Shown piece after piece: positions 12,287 to 25,999 of a stretch of DNA of 64,000 nt (position 1 is the first letter of the stretch; the number at the start of each line of letters is the position of its first letter). The notes under the pieces are model-generated. The model was not told the origin of the DNA. It searched no databases and saw only the letters and a program-made list of their open reading frames with translations. A program made the position numbers and the translations under genes. Source of the stretch: Xiphydria camelus (taxonomy: Eukaryota > Arthropoda > Insecta > Hymenoptera > Xiphydriidae); assembly GCA_963678675.1 (NCBI GenBank), contig OY783192.1, positions 32,519,250-32,583,249 on the forward strand. The letters run 5' to 3'.

Positions 12287-14305
12287 CCTCGCGCGTCAGC
12301 TACCTGCTGCTCGTCGACGGTCCCGACCGTTGCCAACCACAACCACCACGACCCCCACCGCCACTACCACCGAGCGCTCTCGTCGACTCGGCTGTTACCC
12401 CGGTTTTCCTACCCTTCGTCACCCCCTTCGACGCAGCTGTCGTCGTCGTAGTCGTCGTCGTCGTCGTCGTCGTCTTCGTCGCCGCCGCCGCGGACCTTCT
12501 CCCTCCTTCGTCGCCCTCCTCCTCGTCCTCGGCCACGTGAGAACCACTCGAAGCGACGAAGACCCCCTCCCTCCTCCTCCTCGAAGCCACTTCACTTCCT
12601 CGGCCACTCCCTTTGACCGCTACCGCTACCACCCTGCCGAACGCTGCGACCCTGCAGCCCATCGTACCTTCCTAGCCACTTCACCCCTCACCCTGCTGCC
12701 GCAGCCGCTGTCCGACTTCTTCTTCTTCTTCTTCTTCTTCCTTTCCTTCCCCTTTCACATTCGTCACTTCTTCGACCACCCCTTCCCGGTCGTCGTCGTC
12801 CTCCTGTCGCTCGACCCTATCCGAATAAACGCGTGCACCTCCGCACCACCCCGTCTCTCGCTCGCTCTGCCGTCCAGTTCCGTCGCACCGCGCGACTAAC
12901 GTCCACTCGTACAATTCATACGACCCTCCAATGTCTCGCCTCCGGGACGATACAGTCTTCGTTCTCCTCGCCCCATACGTAAGACACGCTCGCGGGAGCC
13001 GTAACGGCTACCATCGATCCGACACTCGAGGCTCGGCACCCCCGTTCGTCTTCGACACGTTTACACCGTCCCGCGCGCGCGACTCCTGATTTTCCTCCTC
13101 TCCGTTCCCGCTCGCGCCCCACGTCGGCCCCTCGAGCAGCACGTCGCGCGCGGGCTGATCGCCTCCTCGCGGCGCAACCGCCGAAGACGCGTCGTGATAG
13201 CTGTCGCGGAGACGAGTCCACCTCGTTTCCTCGCGCGGCGCGGGGTGAACTCGCTTTTCCTGAGAGAGAGGGAGGGAGAGTGAGTGAGTGAGAGAGAAAG
13301 AGAGAGAGAGAGAGAGCGAGGTACACGCAGCGCGACGGCGATGTCAGGTGACCTCCATGGTAGGACGGAGCCAGGCGGACCTCGCTTCGACTCTGTCCTG
13401 CGCGCGCGCTACCACCGACGTCGCCGACTCTCTCGTACCGAAACGCGACGCGGAGGGAGGTTCGCGGCTCGCACACAGCGACGCACTCCGTGGCACGGAG
13501 GGAGGCCAAGGTGGGCCGCGCCGTCACGTTCTCGTGTATCTGTGTGCGAGGGGGCAGGAGGGTGAATATCCGTGAGGAGGCTGTGCGTTGGGTTCGGGTC
13601 GAGTGGCGTCGGTCGGGCATGCGCACCTGAGTCGCACTCGGGGGAAGTACCCGACATACACACACGTGCGCGCGCGTAATACCTGTGGCCTCCGCGCGAT
13701 TGTCGCGCATACGTGTGTACGGGGTATTCCTCGTCGAGCCGACAGACTTTTGGCCGGATGCCACACTCGGCCGTTACGTCAAGGAATTCTGGGACGCATG
13801 CCACGGTCGAGTTGGCCCTCGGGGATAGTACCGATAGCCGCGGTCACCCGGTACGACGAGTCTTCGATTCGAGCGCTCGCTTTCGGTCAAAGTTGCGCGC
13901 GACCTGGTACATTATTCCAAGGATCGTTGATATTGGGATCTCGTATAGATTTCGACCTACTTCGTTAGCACGCCGAGGTATTTCTAATTTGGATTATTTC
14001 GCTTGTAAACTTAAATTGATCCTAAAACCGCAACCCCTCTCGAAAAATCCACGCGTTTCACGCGGAATCCCCCGTGCGCGAGACTCGCGCGCATTACGAG
14101 GGCTGTAGGAACGCCCGTGCGGTGGGGGTATAGGAACACAACGGCGCGTCGCTCGAGGGGACGACGCGCGCGTGACCCGCGCCGGCGCGCAGGGTGCTCT
14201 TTCGCTTTCACTTTGATCCGCTCAACGCTCTCCTCCGTATCTGCCTATTAATCGAGCTCCGTCTTCGTCGAGCGCGCACTCGCGCACTGACTTTCTCGTT
14301 AGAGG

Positions 14306-14361
<56 letters not shown>

Positions 14362-15500
14362 TTGACGGGGTTGTAGGTAAGGGTGGGTCGAGCGAGGCGC
14401 AGAGAGAAGCACGAAGAAATAATTCCCAACCTGTCCGCCGAATCATCGGTTTTCTGTTTAGTATGGAAGATCGTGCCCTCCTCGAAATGTACCCGTTGTC
14501 CCAGCCCCAGTGCCAACACGAGCAACCTACAAGGCACAGGAGATAGAGCGGTGAGAGAATCGCGCTACTCGATCGTCTTCCCCCAGGAGCCTCCACGAGA
14601 AACCGTCCCGAAGCCCTCCTCCTCCCCCTCTGCGAGGGTGCGAGGGGCTGCGAGAGGGTGAAGAGGAGGCTCGCCGTGCAGGCCGCGAGAGTGGGACGCG
14701 TGAGGGGTGAGGGGAACGTAACGCGGGGGATGTTCGTAAATTGCGTCACGCCATTTGTTCAGTTTTTCGACACCCCCTCCTTTCGCGAATCGCCCCCTGC
14801 CTCGTGTTCTACGCCGCGCCGGTCAAGAACCCCTGTGAAACATTGCGAAAAGTTTCTTGCTCGGACGCTGCCGTCGCTTTTCCTCGGCTTTTTTTTTCAA
14901 TGCCGTTACGCTCACACGCAGGGGATAATCAATCTTCCGCTAATTACATAAACCGTACTCGGTGCGCCCGTGCGCGATTGAGGAATATACGGGAACCTTT
15001 GAGCTGCGTTACTCGGTCGCTGAATGTAATTTGAAAAATGGCAGAGATTTTTACGTAATATAACGAAAAAGAATGAGAGCGCAGCGTCACGCTTCATGCA
15101 TATAATCCACCTCTTCCGTTCTCCCTCGTCGTGCTTTGTCACGCCGTAACAACCCCGCTTCCCTTTAATAGCGTTGCGTAATTTATGAACGTCCCTTAAC
15201 GAAGAATTTTAAAGGGAAGAGAGTATACTGGTTTAACGGAGTCCGAGTGTGTGTGTGAGGTACGTGCGTACGCGTTGCTTTAGATCGATAATCGCGCATA
15301 ATAAACGCAACTAATATTGCCTGTCGCCGATACACAATGTCGAGAGAAGAATAATTACAACCACCTCCTCGTTAATCCCTCCTTTACCCAGAAATTGAAT
15401 ATCGACTGCTTTCTCATTCGACCGGATGTTCTTTAAAAGCGCGAGGAACTCCTGCGGGTATATACGGCTCGAACGACTTCATCTCCCTCGTCCCGTGAAA
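12287..15500. other. GC/CpG-rich rdgA upstream region with low-complexity tracts
   Basis: Immediately 5' of the rdgA start codon. GC-rich and CpG-rich, with (CGT)n near 12437-12480, (TTC)n at about 12718-12742, a GA run at 13260-13318 and a (GA)n microsatellite near 14303-14362. Long frames here are Arg/Ser/Pro low-complexity shadows. It most likely holds the rdgA 5' UTR and promoter (inference), but I see no decisive core promoter. Confidence 0.5.
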
Positions 15501-18290
15501 CCCGGCCGTTGCATCGTCGTAAGTTGTTCCGCGCGAAATGTCAAGAGTCACCGCCGGATGAAGAGGACCGAGCTCGAAATCCTCGAGAAAAAGGGGAAGA
15601 AATAAGCGGAGGCCGAGATCAATGAGAGAAAGATATCAACAGAGAGCACCGGGCGCGAGAACGACGGGAATGCAAATGTAAGTGTGTGTGTGTGTGTGTG
15701 TGTAGGTCACTCCATTGACCTATATATGTACATAGCTCCGCTCTGTCGTATACCTCCGAGTCACGGGTGAATTAAAAAGGAGAATAACGAGCCGCAAACG
15801 AGATGTCTGTAGCGAGGCGGAGAGAGAGGAAAAAAAAAACATATTTCGCGAGTTAACAAACAGCGCGACTCGAGATCGAGAACCTCGTGAAAGCGAAAGC
15901 GCGAGAGGCTGACCGTGAGACCTTCGCGATTTGGGTTACCTCATGTGCGCGCGATAATCGTGTATCTACAGTACGACCTCCCGGGATCGCCTTTCGAGAC
16001 TCGAGCCTTTCGAGGCTCGAGAAGAATAACTCGGTCGATTTAACTAAAATCCTGGAGATGACTAAACCGTTTGATGTATTATAGATCTTCCATCTGTTTG
16101 GTTAGATTGACCGATTTTTTATTAGAATAACTATAACTAAACGTTTGGTCGGAATAATTAAACATTTTGTTAGAATAACTAGATATTCGGTTTTCAACTG
16201 ACCAGTATTTTGGTTAGAATAACTAAACGCGTCTAACTATAATAGATGCGTTTTGTCATTTTAAACTAATTATTTCTCTCGGTGTATTAATCGGTGGAAT
16301 ACTCGTAGTTCTGTAATGTAATTTTACGCTGGCACCGTGCATACGTATGTTACTTGGCACGGCCGACCTGCGATATCAATTAACCGAGCCAAGAGCTAGT
16401 GGATACAACCCGTCACGCGTCCGCCGTCTTACCATGGACCGTACGGCGGCAGACGTATGACGGACCGTAACTACTGCCCGCTATAACTCCGAATGCCAGC
16501 CTCTCGACGTCGTAACTTCTCCCTCCCGTTTACGATCATCGCGTTTAGTCCGACTTAATCGCGAGTCCCGCATTAACTCCCCGATATCAACCTACACAAT
16601 CGCCGAGTAGGAGGCACGACTCTCCTTCGCGTACCTACTCTTCGTCGTTGCGCCGTGCCGCCCGATCTTCCGCGAATAAAAGCGTCGCGAGCCTCACGCC
16701 GCGGTCAATGAAGTCATTCTCGCGAAGGCCAGCGTGACGGGCTCTCCAATTAGCACCGCTGGATCACCAGTTAAATAAAGGACCGGTGTACCGCGGCCGA
16801 ACTTCGAGAGGGGAAAACGAATGACTATATTGAGAGAAATAATAATTGCTAGTGTTAAACAAATATTTCTCGCTTGAAGAACATAGTAATCTTAAAAAAA
16901 ATTTTTAATGGAGATTCTTGGTCGAAGAATGTATATTCTTGATTCAAGAATACCTTCGTTAGAACAAGAAATTCTTCCTGCGCGAAAAAAAAACAATTAC
17001 TTGGCCCTATTAAATATTTTCTTGCATGAAGAAAACCATTAATTCATCTTGGAATTATATCATGCTTTTAATTCAAGAAAACATTCTTTGGGCACACATG
17101 CAATTATTTTTTTCAGTGTACGATAGAAACGCGCAAAAGGAGCGATAAAAACGCTGTTACAAATTGTATGTCGTGGAAGAGAGTACCGTATAAGGCTAAA
17201 CTTACTCACCAGGAAAAAAACTCGAAACACTATTATCTCATTATTTATGAACTTTTGGCTTACACCGACATAAAATTTTGTTATAGATAAAAGTGTAATC
17301 TTCAAAAAAAGTATTATATGTATAAATATAAGTCAAAAGTACATAGATAATGAGATATAAGTGATTTAAATTTCTTTCCTGACAAGTAAGTTTAGTCTCA
17401 TGATATACGACTTTTAATAGCTCCACTTTTGCGAAAACCACATTAAGAAGTTTAATTTCGATCGTGACGAGGCGATTGAGAGCAAAGTTCAGGATCGTTG
17501 GAAGATATTACCTGGTATTTAATACACATACACATGCGAGTAGGCGAGCGCGTGCTGCGGAAAAGAAACGGGATTGTATAATGACATCGTCTGACTATTC
17601 GTTGATATCTCAGGCATGCTGATGAAACAGTCGGTCAAGTGATGTAACGATGCGACCCGATCGGCCTATTCTCGCATTTCAATCTTTCCACGTATTTTGC
17701 GTTTAGACCACGACGTAACCGGAGACTTAATACCTGTATTTCTAGTACCCAACGCGACGTATAAAGTGTCCTCCGTATCGTGCGATGTCTTGGAGTGGCG
17801 TTGTAATATCGTAAACCGGAGCTACTTCGGTATACGAGGTGACTTTGATATTCGCGGCTTGCTCTATAGAAGTGGACTAAAGTTAGCCCCCGCCGTTTAA
17901 CTGCTCGTAATTCTAATAGAGAGGCGAGCTAAAGTTTTCCTATTATACACTTCCTCATAGGTTAAATTTTTCCTTATCAAAACGAGGGAGTAAGAATTGA
18001 ATTAACATTCTCAATTTTTACAAGACAAATAGTAACTAACGCAAGAGTCATCTATACATATAAAAGGGCATGTCCTGACTGACTGATTGATTCATCAACG
18101 CCGAGCCGAAGCCGCTGAAGCTAATTACATAAAATTTTGGATAGTAAGTTTCTTTTGTGACATAAGCGCTCTCTACGAAAGGATTTTACGAAATTCTTCC
18201 CCTGAGGAGGTAAAATAGGGGGTTTAAGGTTGTATGAAAATCCGTCATTGTTGAAGTTAAATCCATGAAAATTAGTATTTGGCCTTTCGG
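15500..18290. other. Intergenic, no gene seen; short tandem motifs and an AT-rich repeat
   Basis: Contains a (TG)n tract at about 15681-15703, a local array of TTAGAATAACTA-type motifs at about 16100-16235, an imperfect palindrome at 16420-16450 and, at about 17180-17450, one member of the dispersed repeat family also seen at 31.3-31.75 kb. No coding frame with splice signals was recognised. Confidence 0.5.
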
Positions 18291-18297
18291 TTAGAAA

Positions 18298-18545
18298 TTA
18301 ACACTTTCACTGCCGGCGCAGTTTTTCGGAAAATGTGCATGCCGCCGTTTCCACGATGTATACTGGTCTGGCCTTTATGGATATCATGTTCACTGTGCCG
18401 ACATAATTTTTTGAACATCCATAAAGGCCAGACCAGCATTGCATCGTGGAATAGCGGTATGCACATCACGCAGGGTCTGCGTGACCGGCCGCTCGGCAAA
18501 TCTCGCATCACGCACATGCTGCGTGACCGGCAGTGAAAGTGTTAA
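18298..18545. mobile_element. piggyBac-type MITE with TTAA flanks
   Basis: TTAA at 18298-18301, then cactttcactgccgg; the other end is ccggcagtgaaagtg followed by TTAA at 18542-18545. Inside is a second inverted pair (tggtctggcctttatgga against tccataaaggccagacca), so nearly the whole 240-bp element folds on itself. TTAA flanks and CAC...GTG ends are the piggyBac signature (family knowledge). No transposase. Confidence 0.85.
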
Positions 18546-19218
18546 GAGAAACGCATTTCAGGATTTTTGGAAATCTATCCCTTAAGGAGGTTAAATAGGG
18601 GATGAAAATTTGTACGGGAATTTCTATTTATTTCGAAATCCATGCGAATGACCTCACGGAAAGTTAGTTTTTTATGAGAAAGCTCCTCGTATCAGCTGAT
18701 CTATCCGGACTACCCGAGACTATGCTCATGCGATTGTATTCTCATCACGGCTCGTTAAGCACCTCCGAATAGATTCGTTAACGTTTTCAAGGCTAGTTTA
18801 TATATTCTGCTCCCGATCGCATGAGAACAACTCTTCAAGTGATAATGAGGATGCCGGGAGGATGCGAGTCAGATAAATACAAAATCCTGCACCAGAGAAG
18901 TTCCCACACCGCGTATATAACTAACTAAAGCCAAACACTCTCTCTTGCATAACTACTGCCTCAGATCTTCTGCAAATCCTACACGTATCGTCGATGACTG
19001 TGCATATTGTAAACGATGATGACGAATTTAATTGCACGCGTAACAAAGTCAACAAATAATTTCGATACGGGGTGCGCGAGTTTTCTTGCAATTCCGTATG
19101 CGAAGATGTACCGAACTCCCAGAGAAATGTGTAGGTTACACAGTAATTAGGCTAAATGAGGTTAAATAGACAATATAGGTAATATTGCAATACCAAATAG
19201 TAACAAGAGCAATTCGTA

Positions 19219-19611
19219 CACTGAGAAAAAAATGTACATGATAAATTTGACTAAATCGGCGATTACGGGTGGGGGAATGCAGATCAAGTTACTAGGACTA
19301 ATAAATTAACTCGAATGGACAGCAGCTTCACAGAGAGAATTATAATGGCTATAATGTCGGTACAGGGAAAACCCCTTTTGATGTTTACCATGAGTTTATA
19401 GCAGAAGCTGTTATACGAATATGGTCAGTGTTGCATTACAGTATGCAGTTTAACGCAAAATGTAGTATAACTTTATCCAAACGTTATGATCGAAATTCAG
19501 AAACTGTTCCATCAAATAGCTATTAATCATTATAACAAAATTTATACTAATTCTGCATTCCCCGACCCGTAACCGCAGATTTAATTGAATATACAATTTT
19601 TGCTCTCAGTG
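19219..19611. mobile_element. MITE, CACTGAGAGAAAA family, copy 1
   Basis: Ends cactgagaaaaa... and ...tctcagtg, with sub-terminal inverted matches: gattacgggtgggggaatgca on the left against tgcattccccgacccgtaa on the right. TA precedes the left end; the right flank is TGTA, so the exact right boundary is uncertain. A shorter relative with the same ends and sub-terminal sequence is at 38337-38544. Confidence 0.7.
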
Positions 19612-20579
19612 TGTATTGCTGAAATAACTGTACGTATAACTGAAATAGAAATAAATATTGCTGAGGTAATTAGAACTTACTTTTATACTAATAAACTACT
19701 TGCATTGCCGTACAATCTATAAAATGCCTCTCAGTGAAGCAACGCAGAAGAGCTGATGTACCGGGCGAAACCGGAAGTACAGTGCGACGAACGCTGCGCG
19801 TCAGTGCCGATGCAACCGAAGCACCGTGTCATCCGGAGAGAACTCACGTGGCATCGAGGGGTGCGGCCACCTCGAGGATGCTCCCCGACAGAGGCGAGGT
19901 CGTACGAAAGATCCCATCGGGCACGGACTGCAGCCGGACCGCGCGCGCGCGTACTCCGGCGGGGTGATGGGCCGCGCTGCACTTCAGCCAAGGAGCGCAC
20001 TCGATTATCATTTCGTCGACTGCACTCGGTTACCGATCGCTGTACGCCGGTCTGGGCGAGAGCCACCTTGTCTACGTTCACCCGATCCGACCGCAGAGGT
20101 AAATGACCTCCCTTTTTCCGTGCGACGCGGGAGGAACAGACAAAGACGAAGAGAGAGAGAGCGAGAGAGAAGCAATGACGAGAAAGGAAAAAGAACGCTT
20201 TCCCTATCCAACACTTTCCCCATTACTCAATATCCCGCTCCGTTTTAACATGGATGCCCCGCCTCGCTAAATGACGATCGCTCTCGATTTCAGTGCAACT
20301 ACAATATTGCAGGCTCACCGGCCCGCCGCGTTACCCGGTGCATCGTATCCCGATCGAGCCGCGCGATGATACATGCGCCACGCGTGCGATCGTCGCGCGT
20401 GACTCGACGCCAATGTCGTTTCGGATTCAAGAGCCGTCGAGAGACTGCGTGGTCTTTGCCGATCGCTCGCTCGGCACGAAAAGCGTACGGCTGGAGAGAC
20501 GTAGGCTGAGAAAGGAGAGGGAGACACGCCGGACAACCGGTTTTTGGACGGTATTTTTTTCTCGCGTATCACTCGAAAC

Positions 20580-22450
20580 AAATATCGGTTTACCTGGACG
20601 ATCGCGACCGATGCAGATGCACAGTGCCGGTGCGTACGTGTGTATGCGTCTACGCTGCACGCCCCGCACGTTTCAATTAAGATGTTCCTCTCGTATATAA
20701 AAGTAACGTGTATGCGGACTATAATAATTATTATCATTGCACGTGGTTTCGCTATTATTCGATTGTCAGAGTCCTGTACCTTGAAATCATCGATAACTGT
20801 CCGACGTCGGTATCACGAAGAAAAACGGGACTCAGTTTTAAGTAAAAATTACGCTGCTGTAGTTAAAAATTCGAAGTATTACATAAAGAATACTCATTGC
20901 GCATCACATATTACTATAAAAATAGGAAAAATCAAAATAAAGTGAACTTCGCTGTGTAAATAATTAAAAATTTACTATAGTATTTAAGATAATAACATTG
21001 AGAAGTCGTCATTTCTCATTACTAATATGAGTTTTACTGAATGCTTTATAAATTGATCACTTAAAAATGGTAAATTGTCAATCTGTTTCAGCTTTACTGT
21101 ATACTATTTTAACTCAAATATTTAAGTACAATTTCTTATAATTTGAACTCCATTTTTCTCCGTAACAAGCGCATCTACTTCAGTCGCTATTATCTCGTCA
21201 CCTGAGGACTTTTGAACTCTAATGCGGTATAATACTTTTTTATCGGCCACATTTATATCTTCAAAAAAGCTTTATACCAATGTTGGTCAAAAGCTCACGG
21301 GTAACGAGATAATCGCAATTGAAGTGAGAGCGCGCCTATTTCGATGTCAATCATCGTTACATCACCAAAGTACGCTAATTTATAATTGAAATCGAATCGA
21401 ATCGAAAAAAGACCTTTACTTAACGATCGCGACAGATGCAGATGCACGGATCTCGCGCGCGTGTGCGTGTACGCGTCTACGCCGCACGCCTTGTACGTTT
21501 CAATTAAGACGTTCCTCTCGTTCCTGCGGTACGAATGTCGCGTGTGACGCGCGGCACCATTAGAACGCCTAATCGTGGTACGGCGGTGTGTGGACACTCC
21601 GGGAAGTGGTAATACCGTCGGTCCGTTCGCGGCGTCCATGTACGTACGAGTACGTCTGTCAATACGAATCCGGCGACTAGCGTAGCGGCACGTCGAACGG
21701 GTGAAAAGGCCGTGAAACGCTCGAAAGGGTCGAGAACGTTAATTAGTTTCGGAAAAATCAGGGAATGACGTTGGTGGCTTAAGGTCGCGTGCGCTCGGAT
21801 AGCCGTGGGTGGCGGTAAATTGTCGACTGCTGTTCACCGGCGCAAAAATACCTGCTCGAACTTCGCGACGAAATTGTATCGAAAATAGAATTCGTACGAG
21901 AGGTTAATTCATTCGTTTCAAGGCGATAGTGGTCAAGGTGAACGGGAAATAAATGCGCGATAAATGGGAGCGTTTATAGTGACGCGCGGTTATGCAATTA
22001 TACGTGCGGTAGGCGAGTAATTATTGCAAAGGTATGCGCAGCGAACTGTAACTGGCGAGGTGTTCATCGATTGCCCCCGCTGCGAAGTATTAATACTCCA
22101 ATTATATATCCATATCCGGATAATTCGAAGCGACGTGTATACTGCAGTATATCGATAAATCGATAAAAGTAACGTGTATGTGAACTGTAATAGTTATTAT
22201 CGTTGCAGATGGTTTCGCTATTATCCGACTGTTAGGATCTCTGTACCTCGAAGTCTTCGATAACTATCCGACGTCGATACAAGCGCATCCACTTCAGTTG
22301 CTATTATCTCGCCACCTGAGGACTTTTCGTCTAATGCGATAGAATACTTTTTTATCAGTCACATTTAAATCTTCAAAAAAGCTCTATACCAATGTCAGTC
22401 AAAAGTTCACGGGTAACGAGATAATCGCGATTGAAGTAGACGCGCCTAAT
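20580..22450. repeat. Diverged segmental repeats (three partial copies)
   Basis: The stretch 20596-20694 (gcgaccgatgcagatgcac...) recurs at 21427-21525; the stretch 20697-20820 (aaagtaacgtgtatg...) recurs at 22166-22275; and a palindromic unit at 21185-21330 recurs at 22287-22435. Together they look like an ancestral repeat of about 0.8 kb partly duplicated in tandem. No coding potential was recognised. Confidence 0.65.
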
Positions 22451-22499
22451 TTAACATCAATCGTCGTCACCACACTAATTTACGCTAATTCATAACTAA

Positions 22500-24284
22500 A
22501 ATCTAATCAAATCGAATTGAGAAAAGATCCCTTTATAAACGGAGAAGCGACCAAGAGAAGGTAACCACACGTTCTCGCGAAAGATCCCCACAAAATTATT
22601 ATCCACTTATCCCGAGGCGGCGTTCTTGAACTGCCAACTATTTCTGCCTCATTTGCACTTCCTTCTCCTCGAAGCCCTCGCCCCAAAAAAATGCCTACAG
22701 TCGAGTCTCACCCGTCCTCTACAGCCTCCTCCTCTTCCCTGCCCTGATCCGGCGCACCTTCCTCCTCCGCCATCGAATCTTCGAAGCGGATGCACCCGGG
22801 GAAACTTGCGTATCGCAATTAGCACCGGTGCCAAACGACGTGTTATCAATTTTCGACGTGCCGTCCGACGACGAGTAACGACTGACACGTAAACGTCCAC
22901 GCGACGCTTCTTCCTCCGTCGCATTTGAATTTCGCACAGCCGGGTTACCTCCGACTCGCATTGCTCTCTCGTCTGACTAGGGCTTCGGAAGCCTCTGCTC
23001 AATTCTATTTTGTTTAATGCGCTAATGTCGTTAGAGAAGCATTTCGACGGACGCTCGCGCACACTGGAAAGAATCGAGGTGAAGAAACGACACGACGGGG
23101 GCTTCCCCTTCCTGGAGGTGGACCTCTGCCACGCGGCTCTGCGACGTGCAGCTTCTTCTACTAGCGGATTTCGACAGTCAGCTCCGCACGTGCGGGCGTC
23201 TGTGAATAAGTATCGCGACGACTGGAATAGGGCTGTTGACTAATTTTTTAAATTAATAATTCGACAAATTTTGACAAAATCATTTACCCCGTATTTTTTC
23301 ATTTTTCATTTTCGGCCTCATTTAAGCCGGAAAATGATATGTTGAACAGTAGTAAGTCTGTCTCTCTCGTACTCGTTGCTTGGCATAAGCGCGTCTCTCA
23401 TGGCTCTTTGATGACGTCATAACTCATTAGAGAGAAGCGCACTTATAACTCGGCGAATAATTATTTTCTTGAAAATTTTCTTTTTTGTGCGATATTAAAT
23501 ATGTATACAAATCACAAATTTAATTTAAAAATATAACCATGTTTTTGTTAAATACCGTATTATAAGTACAAAAGGCGTTAGTTCGTTAAATTTCCCGAGC
23601 CTGGAAATGAACGTATTACACGAATAAACTATGAAGAAATAATAACTCTTTCGCGCGCAGCTACATGGAAAATTATGACACCCCCTCCGTAATTACGATA
23701 TTACACGCGCGCCAGGTGCGCCGCTGACCGTATTCGCAGTGGAAGAAGTTACGCGACAAGAACCGCGATGTCTCGTGATTCGCCGGTCGGAGGTGAAAGT
23801 ATTTCACACAAAAGTTGCGCGTTTATGGCAGCATTAGAACTTTTGTTCGAGACATTTTTCTCGCCGAACAACCGGTCGCGAGATATCGACTCCGGAGTGG
23901 AGGAACCGTTGTCTGTAGAGTAACGGCTGTTTCTACTGGACGCTTATAGCGCGGCCGCCGCTTACGAATGCCGCGAAATATTTCGAATCCGATTGATGAA
24001 ATCGTAGCGCGTTGTTTACAAACTTCTATTCCGCGGTAATCGGGACGAGGATTAAATTCCCCGCTGGCGGCTGCAAAAAAGTAATACCGTTTCGCGCACG
24101 CACGACAGAATTAATATGCGAATCGACGGTGTCGCGCGTCAGAAGCGCAACGCGACACGATTGAACTGTGCCTCGCCCGAACTTCCGGTCCGATCGCTAT
24201 ATCAAAGCCGACCATGGGAATAAGTATTCTCGCATTCTTACGTGACCCCGGTCACGCCGCGCGGTCGTGCCAGACGTCTATACA
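22500..24284. other. Intergenic, nothing recognised
   Basis: No coding exon, RNA gene or clear element seen. GC-rich near 22.6-23.2 kb and again from 23.7 kb; AT-rich between. Confidence 0.4.
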
Positions 24285-24794
24285 GAGGGTGCAAATTTAC
24301 CGAGGACCACACCCATTTATTTCCGTTATTTGTCATTTTACGAAAAAATCTTTCAAATAAAAGTTATTCGGTTTCGAGTGGGACATATAAATCACGTAAG
24401 TAGTTTTTGATAATACACGTCATCAACAAGATACGAAGGTCACCTCAATTTTGTTAAATGGAACTCGACATGTTCGCTCTTATAAACGTTGTAGAACTCG
24501 TCGATATGAACAAAAAAGATATAGGCTGAGAGGTCCATTCATCCAACGAATGGGCTTCTCGCCTTACACCTCTTTCATTTATCTCTGCAACTTCTGTAAG
24601 AACAAAAATTTCGAATTCCATGCAAAAAAAATTGAAGCGACCTTCATATCTCATAGATAACGCGTTTTATCAAAAACCACTTACATGTATTATACGTTCC
24701 CCTCGACACCAAATAACTTTCATTCGAAAGTTTTTTTCGAAAAACGACGAATAACGGAAATAAATGGACTTTGCCCTCGATAGATTTACACCTC
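24285..24794. mobile_element. ~510-bp foldback element
   Basis: The left arm from 24285 (gagggtgcaaatttaccgag, then catttatttccgttatt) is matched in reverse complement by the right arm ending 24794 (aataacggaaataaatg...atttacacctc). Inner blocks also pair: gtagtttttgataatacacgt with the region near 24670-24695. Arms are diverged but collinear over at least 150 bases. No transposase. Confidence 0.65.
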
Positions 24795-25611
24795 GTAAAG
24801 TTTCCTTCGCGAGAGATATTCTTAATTGCTCCACTTTTTACGGCTGACCAAACGCCGATTTATATCTCTCCGGATTTCCGGCGCGCCGTATAAGTGCGTG
24901 CGCACCGAATTCTATCGCGAGAGACGGCCTACAGGTCGAGTCGCCGATCGCTTCGGTGGATCACCCTCGTCATCGGTCTTCCCTTCGTCTCCACCGCCCC
25001 CTGACTTTCAGCGTCCAACCCCGGCCCCGTCGAAAGGCGTGAACCCACGAATTCGAAATCGCCGTACTGCGCAGCGATACTTGCATCCAGCCAGCGCGCG
25101 TCTTGCGCCACGTATCAAATATAACCGAAACGTGGATTTGCGTAGCGCTGCCCGGAATTGGCAGGCGAACAACGTCGCTCCCTGTGCGCGTAGCGCCGCC
25201 GCTTTTAACGCGCGCGGAATTGCGTACGCCTCGCCTCGAGCATCCTTCGCCTTGGTGCGAGCGCCGCGGTCACGGGAAGTTGTAACCAACAACCGCCGCC
25301 GCACTCGACCGCGGCGTTGCGACACGTTCGACGCCCCGCGTACCTCGATCAGTCCCCACTGATCTCGCCACTCTATCCGCGATGGAAATCCCGATAAACG
25401 ACTGAAATTTGCCTACAAAAACGCCCCGTTTCGAGCGGCTCCGCGCTCTCGCGGCCTCATCTCTCCCGCGTTTGGCATCCAACTGTCGCGAAAACAAAAC
25501 ACGATGACGCACGGAGCACGCGACGGGGCGCGCTATCTTCGTCGATCTTTCGCCGTCACAGATCGTACGCGCGTCACTCGGCCTCCGATCGCGAGTCTTC
25601 TCGCACGTGTA

Positions 25612-25992
25612 CAGTTGAACTTCGATTATCCGAACCCCGATTATTCAAATCGTTGATCATACGAACGCTTCTGTGCAGTATCCGAATTAAATGAGAAATT
25701 TTTTTAATCACGTCACACACCTTAGAAATACAAGCAGGATTTCTCTTTTCTTAAATATCCAGTATCCCTATTTCTCCGGAACAGTTGTATCAGAATTTTG
25801 CGTAATCTCTTCGACATGCTTAATTCACCTATAATTTTTAAGCACGTATTACATGATACATACGTATTATGTATAAAAACCTTCGGCGCGCAGCGCAACA
25901 TAAAATTCACGCTCTCTCTCTCAGTTGCTCAGTCCCAGACTGCAAAATTCTGGTTCGATTATCCGGAAGTTCGGATAATCGAGGTTCGACTG
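25612..25992. mobile_element. pogo/Tigger-like MITE, second copy
   Basis: TA, then cagttgaacttcgattatcc at the left and ggataatcgaggttcgactg, then TA, at the right. It shares TIR type with the 593-bp element at 7093-7685 but is only 381 bp and internally different. Confidence 0.8.
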
Positions 25993-25999
25993 TATCTAT

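Noticed and set aside
13284..13565. RERERE frames in GA repeats (also 14.2, 28.1, 30.4 and 33.4 kb)
   Set aside because: Translation of microsatellites, not genes.
12916..13764. Long minus-strand frame of about 280 residues upstream of rdgA
   Set aside because: Arg/Ser-rich, overlaps GA repeats, no domain; GC-rich DNA produces long frames by chance.
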